A DNA stretch of 64,000 nucleotides from Boswellia sacra (GCA_013180625.2 SNVD02011144.1:487990-551989); one strand, 5' to 3'. Shown: positions 13,361 to 24,546, counted from the stretch's first letter. Program-made: numbers and translations. The notes: generated by a model not told the origin, from the letters alone.

Positions 13361-13917
13361 ACGAGAAAAACCAAGAAAATATGTAATATCAACAGAAAAA
13401 AAAAGGAGGAAAATATCTAAGTACCCGTTGTTACGGTATGAATCGATTAAAAGAACTGAAATGCTAATGCGATTGGATCCTTGTTTGTTGGTCAAACCAA
13501 ACAGCAGAGCTGATTTGACATGAAAAACTCTGGTGGTAAAAATTCCTTTTTATGGTAACATTCTAACATGACAAATGGGTCCTTAATCCTTATCACGAGG
13601 AAGCATATATTCCAAATTCAATTGTTTGCTTTCACAAGCTACTCACTTCTTTCAATCTTTTTCCTTTTTATGACATGGGGTCTTGGCTTAAGCTAAATCA
13701 AAAATATATATATATTTCCAAAAAAAAAAAAAGCAAACATTATCTCAACTTTTAAGAAGGGGAATGCCCCACCTTTTCAGCTCTTTGTGATCATTAAAGC
13801 AACAAAGTGCATGCAAAAAGGGATCAATTAGCCTCACCTTCCACACTAATAAATTAAGAATCCCATGAATCTCATCTTCTGCATGGCCATGGCATTGCCA
13901 TCGAACCTTGTGAGAGG

Positions 13918-13940
13918 ATTATATATATATATATATATAT
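13918..13940. repeat. (AT)n microsatellite
   Basis: A pure TA run of about 23 bases. Confidence 0.95.
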
Positions 13941-15488
13941 TGGTTCTGCCTTTTTCATGTATTTATTCTTGACTTCTCTCTTTCAAATTTCAAGGTTCCT
14001 CCTCAAGTGTTAAATAACATGATGGATTGTGACTGATACTGTAGCTCACATGGGAGAGAATAATTCTACAAGCCTCAAGATCTTCTTTTTTTCTTTCTTT
14101 CTTTGTATAGCATTTATCGTTTGAATTATGGGAATAGATAGTTGTTTACCCAAACTACAAGTCTCAGCGAAGTTATAAAACCATTATGAGAGCTGACATG
14201 CACTCATTGCTAGAATATAAATAGTTTGATACCTCAAATTTGGATAAAATTTTGAATTTGTATAGTACATAAAGCCTAACCCAACACATGGACTCGGTAA
14301 AATGACATGGTTGGACTAAGATACAAAGGAGGTTTTTTATTTTGACTAACTTATAAATTCAGTATTTTTATTTTTAATTAAATTTAAGAATATATAGTTG
14401 ATTTTGAATTATTTTGAATTTTAAAAAGAATATGTGGTTAAGATTAAATGTAAATTACATTAGAAAATGTGCAGCACAGAAAACAAAATTTGAATACATA
14501 AAAGAACAGAGTCTTAAGTTCTCTATTTAAAACATTTTTTAAATGAATTACTTATAGCAGCCCATTAATTTAATTTCAAACATTTATCCTTCCCTCTTTT
14601 GTTATCTAAACATGAGTATAAACGCACACTTTCACTTGTTCATTTTTTTGAAATAAGAAATTTAACCTTTGTATGAATTCGATTTCGATTATTTGTGGCT
14701 ACAGTATAGTTGCTGCACCAATACTCAAACCCTAAATTCTCACCTTTTAAGGGTGCTTACCCCATTTTTTAGGGAAAATTCCCAAAATTTTGGGAAGAGT
14801 GGGATGCATTGATAGTACTGTAGCCAAACCCCAATTATATATATAATTATTTATGAACTGAATTTAGATATTAAGATTTACAGTTGCTAATAAAGAATAG
14901 TAAACAACCATATAAAAATTCGAGAGTGTTCTTTACGTTGTCAATTTTAATGTAAAATCAAGTCACCTAAAAGTTAGAAACTTCAAGTTGATGACAATGA
15001 AAAGGGCCTACAAAGTGCAAATTGTGGTGGAAAAGAGGTTTGTTCTTATTGGGAAAGTGGCGACTACTCCAACAACTACATGCATTATTATGCAAAGATG
15101 TGCAACAAGTATTATTATTTTGTATCTTTTATCTAATTTTTTATTATAATTTTCAGCTTTTCCAAATCAACTATGAGAGTTATTTACTTAAATAATGGGA
15201 CCATCATTCTTATCCAAAATTTTAAGTGTTATACATAATAAATAAAATTCTAAAAAGCCTGAGTAAAAGAAATATATATTGCTGATTAATTTGCATTATA
15301 CATTTCTTTTACTTAATTTGAATAAAGAATAATTTTGTAGTAATAAGGATATAAGTTCATATAAATTACAATCTAATATGATAAAATATAGTTGGATAAA
15401 TAAAATGAACTAAAAAATGATGTAATTATAATAAATGATTTGATTATTATCCATCTATTAAAATTATACCACATAACTTATACGGACT

Positions 15489-15493
<5 letters not shown>

Positions 15494-15539
<46 letters not shown>
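15494..15539. repeat. (AT)n microsatellite interrupted by the gypsy element
   Basis: A pure TA run of about 46 bases ending exactly where the gypsy LTR begins; the run resumes at 22234-22257 on the far side. The retroelement therefore seems to have inserted into a dinucleotide repeat. Confidence 0.9.
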
Positions 15540-15544
<5 letters not shown>

Positions 15545-16120
15545 ATGCACGGTTTTCGGACGGCCGGGACGCGGGTCGGGAAGCTGGTCGGAGCTCGGGT
15601 GGTACGTCGGGTCCAGTCCTGCGAGCAAAGAAAAACAGTCAGGGGTGCCGGCGGTGGTGCCAGCGGTGACCCTCCGACGCTCAAGTCAGTTTCCGGCACT
15701 CCGGAATTCTCTGGAAGAATTTCCTAAAGAGAGAAGCTCTCAAAAGTAAAGGAAATCTAGAGAGAGAGTAAGTTCAGAAAAGTGTGCATACCTTGAGCAA
15801 TAATCCGGAGGGTTTATATAGGAGTCGGGATGGGCCATTGTGGGACCCAGATGATGGGCTACAATAATAGGCTTACTGTATTAGAAATAATTAGGCCCAG
15901 ATGATGGGCTTCAGTAATGGGCTTATTTAATTAGAAATAACTAGGCCCAGATACTGGGCTTCAGTAATGGGCTTACTGAATTAGAAATAACTAGGCCCAG
16001 ATACTGGGCTTCAGTAATGGGCTTATTGAATTAGGAATAACTAGGCCCAGATACTGGGCTTCAGTAATGGGCTTACTGAATTGGAAACAATTAGGCCCAG
16101 ATTTTGTTATGGCCATAACA
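15540..16120 (-). repeat. 3' LTR of the gypsy element (element orientation)
   Basis: 581 bp. On the minus strand it begins TGTTATGGCC and ends CATCAACA. It contains five 50-bp tandem repeats at about 15848-16100 and a TATA box at 15813-15821 (minus strand CTATATAAACC). Confidence 0.93.
15848..16100. repeat. Five 50-bp tandem repeats in the LTR
   Basis: The unit reads, in part, GGGCTTCAGTAATGGGCTTA then CTGAATTAGAAATAACTAGG and CCCAGATACT on the plus strand. The first unit is the most diverged. The repeats lie on the U3 side, upstream of the TATA box in element orientation, where retroelement enhancers usually sit. Confidence 0.9.
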
Positions 16121-16137
16121 GTAGTCCCCCCAGTCCC
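16121..16137 (-). other. Polypurine tract of the gypsy element
   Basis: The plus-strand run GTAGTCCCCCCAGTCCC reads on the minus strand as a G-rich tract ending right before the 3' LTR. Confidence 0.6.
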
Positions 16138-16854
16138 AAGTTGACCAATGGATCGGCGTAGGGACTATTTAGTTGTTCTAGGCTATAAATTAAATGTGTT
16201 AGGGGCCAGCCCAAAAGATGCGATTCATTAAACCCTAAATTGGTGCTCTATATAAGACACAAGTGTTGGGGAGTAGGGTTTACTCAAAAATAGGAGAGAG
16301 CACCCAGGAGGCCAGCAGTGCAAGCGACACCAGCAAACAGAACTTTTCAACCCGAGCCAGAATTTCAAGCCGCCACAAGTGAGTACTCTTTTTCTTTTTT
16401 CTTTTTTTTTTTGCATATGAATGAATTAGGTATAATTTTTGAATGCAAAAATTCTTGCCCGGATTATGTCCTATGTGTGTGTATGTGATTGTGTGTGAAA
16501 GAAGGAGAGACATGCACGGGTGTGATGGAGGGTGTGTGCATGGCTCGTATGGGCGTGCTGCCTGGGCGAGCTGGGCGCGCTGCCTGGGCGTGCAACCTGG
16601 CTGCTGCCTTGGCGCGAGCCGCGGGCGAGCGGCGAGGGGGAGAGGCGCTGGGCGCGCGCAGGGGCGAGGGGCGAGGCCTGGTCGCGCGAGCCGCGGGGGC
16701 GAGGCCTGGTGGCGCTGCATGCTACTGCACTGTTCACGTAGCATGCAGGGGCCTCCCAGAAAAAATTCAAGTAAATACGGGGGGCCTTCGGTAATTTCTT
16801 CAAAATTTGTTTATTTACATGCGGGGGTGTTTCTGCAAAGTTTGAAAACTTTTA

Positions 16855-17150
16855 CTTAAAATCGTGGGGGGTTTCTGAACAATTTCAAACCTTAATTTTT
16901 CTCCGCGGGGTGTTTCTGCAAAAATTCAAACCTTAATTTTTTCTTCGCGGGGGTGTTTCCGCGAATTTTCAAACTTAAACAATTTTTCCTCCGCGGGGGT
17001 GTTTCCGTAAAATTTCAAACTTAAATAATTTTTCTCCGCGGGGGTGTTTCCGCGAATTTTCAAACTTAAATAATTTTTTCCTCCGCGGGGGTGCGGGTTT
17101 TCAGACTTGAATAATTTTTCCATCCGCGGGCGTGCTTCCGCAGATTTTCG
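16855..17150. repeat. GC-rich minisatellite of about 50-bp units
   Basis: Five to six imperfect units of the form CTCCGCGGGGGTGTTTCCGC followed by an AT-rich half (GAATTTTCAAACTTAAATAA). The units degrade at both ends. The region is inside the candidate intron of the antisense unit. Confidence 0.85.
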
Positions 17151-17231
17151 ATACAATCTCCCAGCCTTTTTTTTTTTTTGATTGAAAGTCATGCCTTAAC
17201 TCCTTCCCCCTCTTTGCCTTTCTTTCGGTAG

Positions 17232-17650
17232 GCGACAGAACCCTTGGCTCAAGGAGAGTCTACCAATACCAACCTCCTCAAGGAGGTTAACCATCTCTCT
17301 TCAGAGGTTGACGACTGGAAGGCGAAACATCTAGTCTGCCTTGACAACGAAACAGAGAGAAGAATGGCAGAGATGAAGGAACAGATGGGCAGAATGAAGG
17401 CAGACTTGTCCGAAGCCAAGAAGCAGGCGGCTATCCAGCGTCGTACATTAAGGGAGTCAATGGGGTGCATAGATGGTTCCATAACCGCCATCCAGAGATT
17501 GATCAGTCACCCATAGCTGAGGAGTTAAACTTGGTGGAAGAGTCTATCCCTACAGCGGACTCCGATCCTGAGCAATTCCGCCGCCTCATCCTTAAAGATG
17601 AGGATTATGAGTCGACATTGGACACAGCAGCCTGGGAGGCCAAGTAAGGC
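17232..17650 (+). pseudogene. Coiled-coil antisense ORF of the Tat element, frameshifted
   Basis: From the acceptor at 17231 one frame is open to a stop at 17514-17516. It encodes a Glu/Lys/Met-rich, heptad-like stretch (ERRMAEMKEQMGRMKADLSE around 17352-17412), suggesting a coiled coil. A second frame, open to 17647, overlaps its end and gives an acidic sequence, so a one-base shift near 17500 may separate two halves of one ORF. The first in-frame ATG in this exon is at 17364. I recognise no family; a regulatory or structural role would be a guess. Confidence 0.45.
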
Positions 17651-18041
17651 GACTCTACCTCATCGTCTTCAGATGAAGAAGGAGGTGATGAGGCTACTTC
17701 TTAGAGATAGTTGGAATTCTTCCAGCTAGGTAGATGCTCATTCATAGGGAACAACCATATCAAGGCTGCTATCCCGGCCTTGACTTTACCTTTTACTGTC
17801 TTTACTTTCAGTTCGATGTACTAGGTGAGGATGTGTGACATCCCTCAACCAATTTTGAAATAATAAGAACACTAAGAAAAAAAAATTTTTCTTTCTGGTG
17901 TTGTATTTTTTTTTTTTTACTTGTTCCATCTCATTCTGAATAAAACGAATGCTTTTAATGACAATCTCTTTATTGGTCTCCCCATGGGAGTTGTTACACA
18001 TGCATAAGCTCCTGGGCGGAGTTACTGCACATATGGAGAGA

Positions 18042-21000
18042 TTACGGGTAGTACTTCTTTAAGTGCTCAATATTCCATGGATGACGGAGCAACCTTCCAT
18101 CCATGGTGACCAATCTGTAGGTGCCTAGTCGGATGACTGCCTTGACTTGATACGGACCCTTCCAGTTGGGCCCTAGTGCTCCATCAGTGGGATCTCGGGT
18201 ACTTTGTAGTACTTGCCTCAAGACCAAGTCTCCTACTTGGAAAGACCGGCGTTTAACCTTAGAGTTGAAATATCGAGCAACCCTCTCTTGGTAAGCAGCA
18301 ACCTTGACACTAGCGAGATCCCTTTCTTCCTCAAGAAGATCTAGGTTGAGTTGAAGGCTTCTATGATTAAGCTCCTCGTCATATCCCTCAGTACGAGGTG
18401 ACGGAAGGCCAATTTCAACCGGTATGACTGCTTCCGATCCAAACGCCAAGGAGTATGGGGTTGCTCCTGTTGCCGTATGGACAGTGGTTCGGTATGCCCA
18501 AAGCACTTGTGGAAGCTCTTCTGGCCATGCACCCTTCCTAGCATCTAATTTAGTCTTGAGGAGGTGTTTAATGGTTTTGTTAACAGCCTCCACCTGACCG
18601 TTTGCTTGAGGATGAGCTGGGGATGAAAAGCACAAAGAGATGTTCAGCTCCTTACAGAAGTTCCTGAAGTTGGAGTTGTCGAATTGTTTGCCATTGTCCG
18701 TAATGATGGTATGAGGGATACCAAACCTATAGACAATTGACTTCCGTACGAAGTCCGTGGTCTTCCTTTCAGTAATCGATGCGAGGGGCTCAGCTTCTGC
18801 CCACTTAGTGAAGTAGTCAATTGCCACAACAGCATATTTAACTTGACCTTTACCCATTGGAAGAGGTCCAATAAGGTCAAGTCCCCATTGGGCGAACGGC
18901 CATGGGGCTGTCATTGGAGTCAGGTTTTCAGGAGCTTTCCTTGGAATGTTGGCAAATCTTTGGCATTTGTGGCACCTAGTTGAGATTGTCTTAGCATCAT
19001 TTTTCATGGTTGGCCAATAGTATCCTTGCCTGATACACTTATGAGCTAAAGACCGACCACCAGAATGGTTGCCACATATCCCCTCGTGGATTTCTCTGAG
19101 AATATAATCAGCGTCTTCTGGGCGAAGACATTTTAAAAGAGGAAGGTTGAACCCTCTTTTGTAAAGAACACCATTGACCATGGTGTACCTTGACGCTCTC
19201 CCTCTGACCTTAATTGCTTCATTGCGGTTAGCTGGAAGTTCCCCCATTTCTAAGAACTTTATGATAGGGTCCATCCAGCATGGGTTACCGTCAATGGTCA
19301 TTGTCTTCTCTGGGGGAAGCTCATGTTGTGATATGCTTGGAGATTCTAGAACGACCATGTGATAGGTGGTCGGTAGAAGGGGGTCTATCCCTGAAGCAAT
19401 TCTGGTTAGACTGTCAGCCTTCGAATTCTCCACCCTTGGGACTCTTACGATGTCAAACCCTTTAAAACCGCGCAGGAGGGAGTTCACTCTGCCCAAGTAA
19501 GCTATCATGGTAGAGCCTTTTGCCTGATAGTCTCCACGGATATGGTTAACCACAAGTTGGGAATCGCTGTGGATGACGATCTCTCCTACCCCCAAGGCAA
19601 TTGCCAGCCTAAGTCCTCCAAGGAGAGCTTCATACTCTGCGACATTATTCGTGGCTTTAAAATTGAAACGTAGTGCCACAGCTACCTCTACTCCATCCGG
19701 GGTTGACAGGATCAAGCCAGCTCTACTACCGACCTTATTAGATGACCCATCTACGAATAAGATCCATGCCTTCTGTGGGTCAATTCCTATGGGCATTGGT
19801 CGATCATGTGACTCTGTACTGGTTTCTTCCTCCTCCTTATCTATACCACTTGAAAATTCAGCAATGAAATCAGCGATTGCCTGCCCTTTGATTGATGGCC
19901 TTGCAACATAATGTACGTCAAATTCTCCCAACTCAATGGACCACTTGACAAGTCTTCCAGAAAGCTCTGGACGATAGAGTATCTGTCGCAAAGGGTGGTT
20001 AGTTGGGACCATGATAGTATGTGCTTGAAAATATGGGCGAAGCTTTCGTGCTGCAACAACTAGGGCGAGAGCCAGCTTCTCCATAGGAGGGTATCTACCT
20101 TCAACTTCAGTCAAGGCCTTACTCACATAATAGACTGGCCTCTGAATTCCATGATCTTTCCGGACAAGAGCTGCACTCACTGCGCACGCTGAGACTGCTA
20201 GATACAGAAAAAGTGGTTCCCCCAAAACCGGTTTGGAGAGGAGAGGAGGAGAACCTAAGTACTTTTTCAGCTGTAGGAATGCATTTTCACACTCACTTGT
20301 CCATTCAAACTGATTGCACTTCCTCAATGCTTTGAAGAAAGGGTGACATTTGTCAGTCGCCCTAGATATAAAGCGATTCAAGGCGACCAGTCGTCCAGTG
20401 AGGACTTGTATATCCTTTGGAGTTTTGGGAGACTCCAACCGCATAAGTGCTTAGATTTTTTCAGGATTGGCCTCTATCCCCCTTTGGGTGACAATGAATC
20501 CCAAGAACTTCCCAGAGGATACTCCAAAAGCACATTTGATGGGGTTCAGCTTCATATCATGCTTCCGGAGGATGTCAAAAGTTGTTCGGAGCTCGTCTAC
20601 GTGGGATCTAGCGTCTATGCTCTTGGTGAGCATATCATCCACATAAACTTCCATTGTCTTTCCTAGGAGAGGAGCAAACATGGAGTTTACCAACCGTTGA
20701 TAAGTTGCTCCAGCATTTTTCAATCCGAACGGCATCATCCGGTAACAGTATAACCCTCTATCAGTGATGAAGGCTGTTTTTTCTTCATCCTTCGAATACA
20801 TGGGAATCTGGTTATAACCAGAATAAGCATCCATGAAGCTTAGAAGCTGGTGACCAGCAGTAACATCAACTAATTGATCTATCCTGGGCAGTGGAAAGCT
20901 GTCTTTTGGACAATGCTTGTTTAAGTCCTTGAAGTCGATGCAGACACGCCATTTTCCATTGGCTTTCTTCACCAATACAACATTAGAGAGCCATTCGGGG

Positions 21001-21575
21001 TAGTTTACCTCCCGAATGATTCCACTCGTCAAGAGTTTGCCCACTTCTAAGGCAATCGCCTCTGAACGCTCTGGGGCTTGGTGCCTCTTTTTTTGTCGGA
21101 CAGGTTGAGCTCCAGGATTGACATTAAGGCGGTGGACAGCTGTATTCAGGTCTATGCCAGGCATGTCTTCGTGAGACCATGCAAAAATGTCGTTGTACTC
21201 TCGAAGAAAACTAATCAACCGGTCCTTGATTAGTGGAGGAAGATTCTCACCCACCTTCACTGTCTTCTCCGGATCATTTAAGCAAACAGGGACGTCATCC
21301 ATCCCTTCTATTGGAGCTACAGCCTCCCCTTTCTCTTGATCTCGTGGATCCAAACTTTCCATCCCCTCAGAAGGCTCTCCGCGAACCGTCCATAGCTTAT
21401 GCGCCTTCTTTGGTCTTCTAAGCGGAAGCCGGGGTTGCCTGAGGTTAGGCCCCACCCCAGAGGATATAACTAATGCTCTCCCCGTATCAACTACCTTTCG
21501 GCGTTGGGGAGGTGCTTCAACCTCGATTTCTTCGTCAACCTCTAGGGAGGTTGAGTGTTGGGATTCGTGACTCAT
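18042..21575 (-). pseudogene. Tat-type gypsy pol (RT, RNase H, second RNase H, integrase) with one in-frame stop
   Basis: From the ATG at 21575 a frame runs 374 codons to a stop at 20453-20451, then continues in the same frame to 18042 (another 800 codons from the ATG at 20444). The first about 100 residues (MSHESQHSTSLEVDE onward) are low-complexity and unassigned. Then RT follows directly, with PVRQKKR, WRVCIDFKDLNKHCPKDSFP, SGYNQIPM and YVDD (20634-20645). The second part has a retroviral RNase H (residues 30-190), a second RNase H starting WILFVDGSS (residue 227), the integrase HHCC finger (residues 453-493), and the D,D,E core: GLDLIGPL, TDNGKQFD and GQVEAVNK (residues about 520, 582 and 615). 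All catalytic residues I can place are intact. Gag and protease are missing, so this copy is not autonomous. Confidence 0.92.
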
Positions 21576-21636
21576 GATGTGTTTGAATAAGTTTGGATGG
21601 GAGCAACAACTAAAGAGGCTTGAATTATCGTTCCCA

Positions 21637-21650
21637 CAGACGGCACCAAC
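21637..21650 (-). other. Primer binding site of the gypsy element
   Basis: Directly inside the 5' LTR the minus strand reads GTTGGTGCCGTCTGTGGGAA, the common PBS layout of plant gypsy elements (usually TGGCGCC; here one C-to-T change). I do not assign the tRNA. Confidence 0.8.
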
Positions 21651-22233
21651 TGTTGATGCACGGTTTCCGGACGGCCAGGACGCAGGTCGGGAAGCTGGTC
21701 GAAGCTCGGGTGGTACGTCGGGTCCAGTCCTGCGAGCAAAGAAAAACAGTCAAGGGTGCCGGCGGTGACCCTCCGACGCTCAAGTCAGTTTCCGGCACTC
21801 CGGAATTCTCTGGGAGAATTTCCTAGAGAGAGAAGCTCTCAAAAGTAAAGGAAATCTAGAGAGAGAGTAAGTTCAGAAAAATGTGCATACCTTGAGCAAT
21901 AATCCGGAGGGTTTATATAGGAGTCGGGATGGGCCATTGTGGGACCCAGATGATGGGCCCAGATGATGGGCTACAGTAATGGGCTTACTGTATTAGAAAT
22001 AATTAGGCCCAGATGATGGGCTTCAGTAATGGGCTTACTGAATTAGAAATAACTAGGCCCAGATACTAGGGCTTCAGTAATGGGCTTACTGAATTAGAAA
22101 TAACTAGGCCCAGATACTGGGCTTCAGTAATGGGCTTACTGAATTAGGAATAACTAGGCCCAGATACTGGGCTTCAGTAATGGGCTTACTGAATTAGAAA
22201 CAATTAGGCCCAGATTTTGTTATGGCCATAACA
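21651..22233 (-). repeat. 5' LTR of the gypsy element (element orientation)
   Basis: 583 bp, almost identical to 15540-16120. It lacks a short GC-rich duplication (about 12 bp) present in the other LTR near 15650-15670 and has a short extra block near 21950. The 50-bp repeats lie at about 21948-22210. Confidence 0.93.
21911..21920 (-). promoter_or_regulatory. TATA box in the 5' LTR
   Basis: Minus-strand CTATATAAAC lies between the 50-bp repeats and the GC-rich end of the LTR, the expected place for the U3/R boundary of the element's promoter. Confidence 0.65.
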
Positions 22234-22257
22234 ATATATATATATATATATATATAA
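22234..22257. repeat. (AT)n microsatellite, right side of the gypsy insertion
   Basis: A TA run that continues the repeat found at 15494-15539. Confidence 0.9.
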
Positions 22258-22430
22258 TCATTTCTCTAAATAATTGACAGTGGACATATAACACCTATCT
22301 TATTCTTAAATTCATTTTCTCAATTGAGATTTCTACAATTTATAATATAAGTAATAGTTATAGAAATATTATCAATTGGCCTTTTTTTTCCCATTTTATA
22401 GGTCTAACTAAGCCAACCATAAATTATTTT

Positions 22431-22514
22431 AATTGCTAACATTAATTTGGATCCCCCCTCACAAAATTAGTCTAATTGCTAATATTAATTAGGATACCCC
22501 TCACAAAATGGGTC
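22431..22514. repeat. Two tandem copies of a 41-43-bp unit
   Basis: Both copies run from AATTGCTAA through ATTAATT, then CCCCTCACAAAAT; they differ at several positions. Confidence 0.75.
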
Positions 22515-23009
22515 AAATTTCACTTAATTGCATTTGACGTTCTAAATTTTCTATAATTCGATCAAGTTTTTTGGGCAAAAGAGTGGAGTTTCATTTTATT
22601 CTTACTTTTCCATTCACTCATTTTATGCTAGCTTGTAACAGGCCGGCCCAACAAATTTAGATGGGCCCAAGCCACTTAAGACCTCCTGATGAGCCCGTAG
22701 ACAAGAGTGATTCTATTTTAACCCAAGGCACTTCTAAGTCAACCCATCTCATAGATAAAATTTCAATGGGAAGTTGCAAATAAAATTAGAAAAAAAGATA
22801 ATTAATAAGTCAATAAAGACTTATAATTAACCATGTCAATTATGGCTTCCTCTTCTGTTTTTAATGAAATATTACTAACCCTACAATAAATTAGAACGGT
22901 TTGTGTTTTCGACAACTTTAATATATGTTAAAAAGTTATTTGCAATCTATTTACAATGACGTTGAAGTCCCCAAAAAAAATGTAGCATATAGACTAAGAA
23001 AATAGACAA

Positions 23010-23190
23010 GTCATGCTACTTTTATAAACTTATGTATACAAACTGATATAGCATTACTCTTTTTTTCACACATTATCATCTTTCATTAAATGAATAGATT
23101 TTGTACATTTATTACTTCAATCATCTTATGACATATTAGTTTATATGCAAGAGTTTGTATAAAAAGTTTGTAAAACTAAAATTATTCAAA
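23010..23190. repeat. MITE-like inverted repeat
   Basis: The left end (ACTTTTATAAACTTATGTAT, then ACAAACTGATAT) pairs with the right end read in reverse (AGTTTTACAAACTTTTTATA, then ACAAACTCTTGC and AAACTAATAT). The interior is AT-rich and non-coding. No target duplication was established. Confidence 0.5.
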
Positions 23191-23421
23191 ATAGATATTG
23201 AAAAAAATATAAAATTATAATTTAACCTCTTCCAATAGGTTAAGAGGATTGTTGAGGAACAAAATTGAGGGGATGCAACAGAGTTTTAGATATCAAATAA
23301 ACAATATAAAGGTTCTACTTAGCCTTTAGCTTAATTAACCCCTATTTATGAATATACACTATCAAAATTTTCAAAGCCATCTTAATTTTTATATAAATCT
23401 AATTTAATTTCAAATAATTAG

Positions 23422-23459
<38 letters not shown>

Positions 23460-23461
23460 AT
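23422..23461. repeat. (AT)n(GT)n microsatellite
   Basis: A TA run passing directly into a TG run of about eleven units. Confidence 0.95.
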
Positions 23462-24340
23462 ATTTAAAATTGTTATTCTGTTGATGAAATTGCCATACTA
23501 ACATGAAAATGATTGTTTATTTTGGTACATTTTAGTATAAACTCGAAAGAGAAAAGAGGGCTTAACTTAAGTGTATTTTTCTCATTTGTGTTGTGAAACA
23601 AGTTTTCGATTTTCGGTTTCGGGTTTATATTATGAAAATTTTCTTTTTCAAGTATATTTTTGTTACTATTGTTAACCTTTTTGTTAAGAATATAATTGCA
23701 CTTAGAGACCATTCATACAAATTTACTTACATAAATCTATGTGTTATCATACATAATAATCATATTACCAGCCTTAATTTATATTATTAAGCTTTGAAAT
23801 TTAATTGTTTTTCCATTCATATCATACCACATCAGTTTATATTGTAATTATATATATAAAGCTTGTTAAGCGAGTATTATTCTTTAATTAAAACTCCCAA
23901 CAAAACTAACTAGGTAATTAACAAGCATAGAATGCCAAAACAATCGCTCTACAAACTACAATGAAGAAAATGCTGGTTCATCAGTGTATTATTTGATCAT
24001 TGGCATGAGAGGTGAAAATTATGGGAAGAAATTTATCAATCAATGGAAGAATTTGCGCCTACACAAGCCCATATTAATCAGGTCATTTTCTATTTCTATT
24101 GCATTTGCAGGAGCCTAGAAGAGACCTCAACTTATCAAGGCTTTAGGATTTTCCTATTTTGATTTGGCCCAATAACTATTCACACATTCGATAACGATCA
24201 ATGAATGTACGATCCTCAAATACTAAGATTTGCACAATCAAAAAGGGCTTATAATATATTGAACATTTTGAGAAGAGAAGACTTTTGTAATGCCAGATTA
24301 TGGATGCTTTGTAATTAATTCATTAAATATAAATGAGAAA

Positions 24341-24546
24341 GGATATTTGGTCACAAGGTTTTAACACAATTTATTAACACAATTTTCTGGTCCTTGAGCT
24401 CACCAAATCCAATGGTTGAGATTGAAAGTTAAAAAATTGTATCTAATACTGCCAACTCATCAATCATCTCAACCATTGAATTTTGTAAATCAATGGCTAA
24501 AAAATTGTATCTAGTTTTATGTTAAAAACCTTCTGTCAAAAGATCC
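24341..24546. repeat. MITE-like element, same family as 31531-31707
   Basis: The ends are inverted: GGATATTTGGTCACAAGGTT on the left and, read in reverse from the right, GGGATCTTTTGACAGAAGG. The interior carries CCAATGGTTGAGATTGAAAG and a later CTCAACCATTGAATTTTGTA, which are partly inverted copies. The second copy shares the interior blocks in the same order. Confidence 0.6.

Larger units (their letters stand above)
10573..15493. other. Intergenic DNA, no gene seen
   Basis: AT-rich sequence between the two LTR elements. It contains an AT microsatellite (13918-13940) and a MITE-like segment (13140-13360). A less AT-rich patch at 12300-12610 is open in several frames on both strands but shows no domain. 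No promoter, splice or coding pattern convincing enough for a gene was seen. Confidence 0.6.
16249..17944 (+). other. Antisense transcription-unit-like segment between pol and 3' LTR of the Tat element
   Basis: Read on the plus strand, opposite to pol, this stretch has the parts of a split gene: a TATA box TATATAAG at 16249-16256, a candidate leader exon ending CACAA before the strong donor GTGAGT at 16379, an intron with a GC-rich part and a tandem repeat, a pyrimidine-rich acceptor ending CGGTAG at 17231, a coding-like exon 17232-17650 and AATAAA at 17939-17944. It converges on the 3' end of pol (stop at 18042). Antisense accessory ORFs in this position are known from some Tat-lineage elements such as Grande. 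The gene structure is inferred; no ATG is seen in the leader exon. Confidence 0.5.
15540..22233 (-). mobile_element. Ty3/gypsy LTR retrotransposon of the Tat type, deleted for gag and protease
   Basis: A 6694-bp element in minus orientation with LTRs at 15540-16120 and 21651-22233. The pol domain order is RT, RNase H, a second RNase H, integrase; the second RNase H between the first and integrase is a known mark of the plant Tat lineage. Gag and protease are absent. The LTRs differ by only a few per cent by eye, so the insertion is much younger than the copia element. ATATA flanks both ends (15535-15539 and 22234-22238) but is uninformative inside an AT repeat. The region between pol and the 3' LTR is about 1.9 kb and holds an antisense unit. 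Confidence 0.93.

Noticed and set aside
15440..15727. ORFs with long Tyr-Ile runs
   Set aside because: The run is translation of the AT microsatellite joined to the gypsy LTR.
16443..16859. Overlapping plus and minus ORFs rich in Arg, Gly and Ala
   Set aside because: GC-rich sequence has few stops in all frames; the composition is low-complexity and the region is better read as intron of the antisense unit.
17786..18001. 71-codon minus-strand ORF after the pol stop
   Set aside because: Low-complexity Lys/Phe content from a T/A-rich run; it overlaps the polyadenylation region of the antisense unit.
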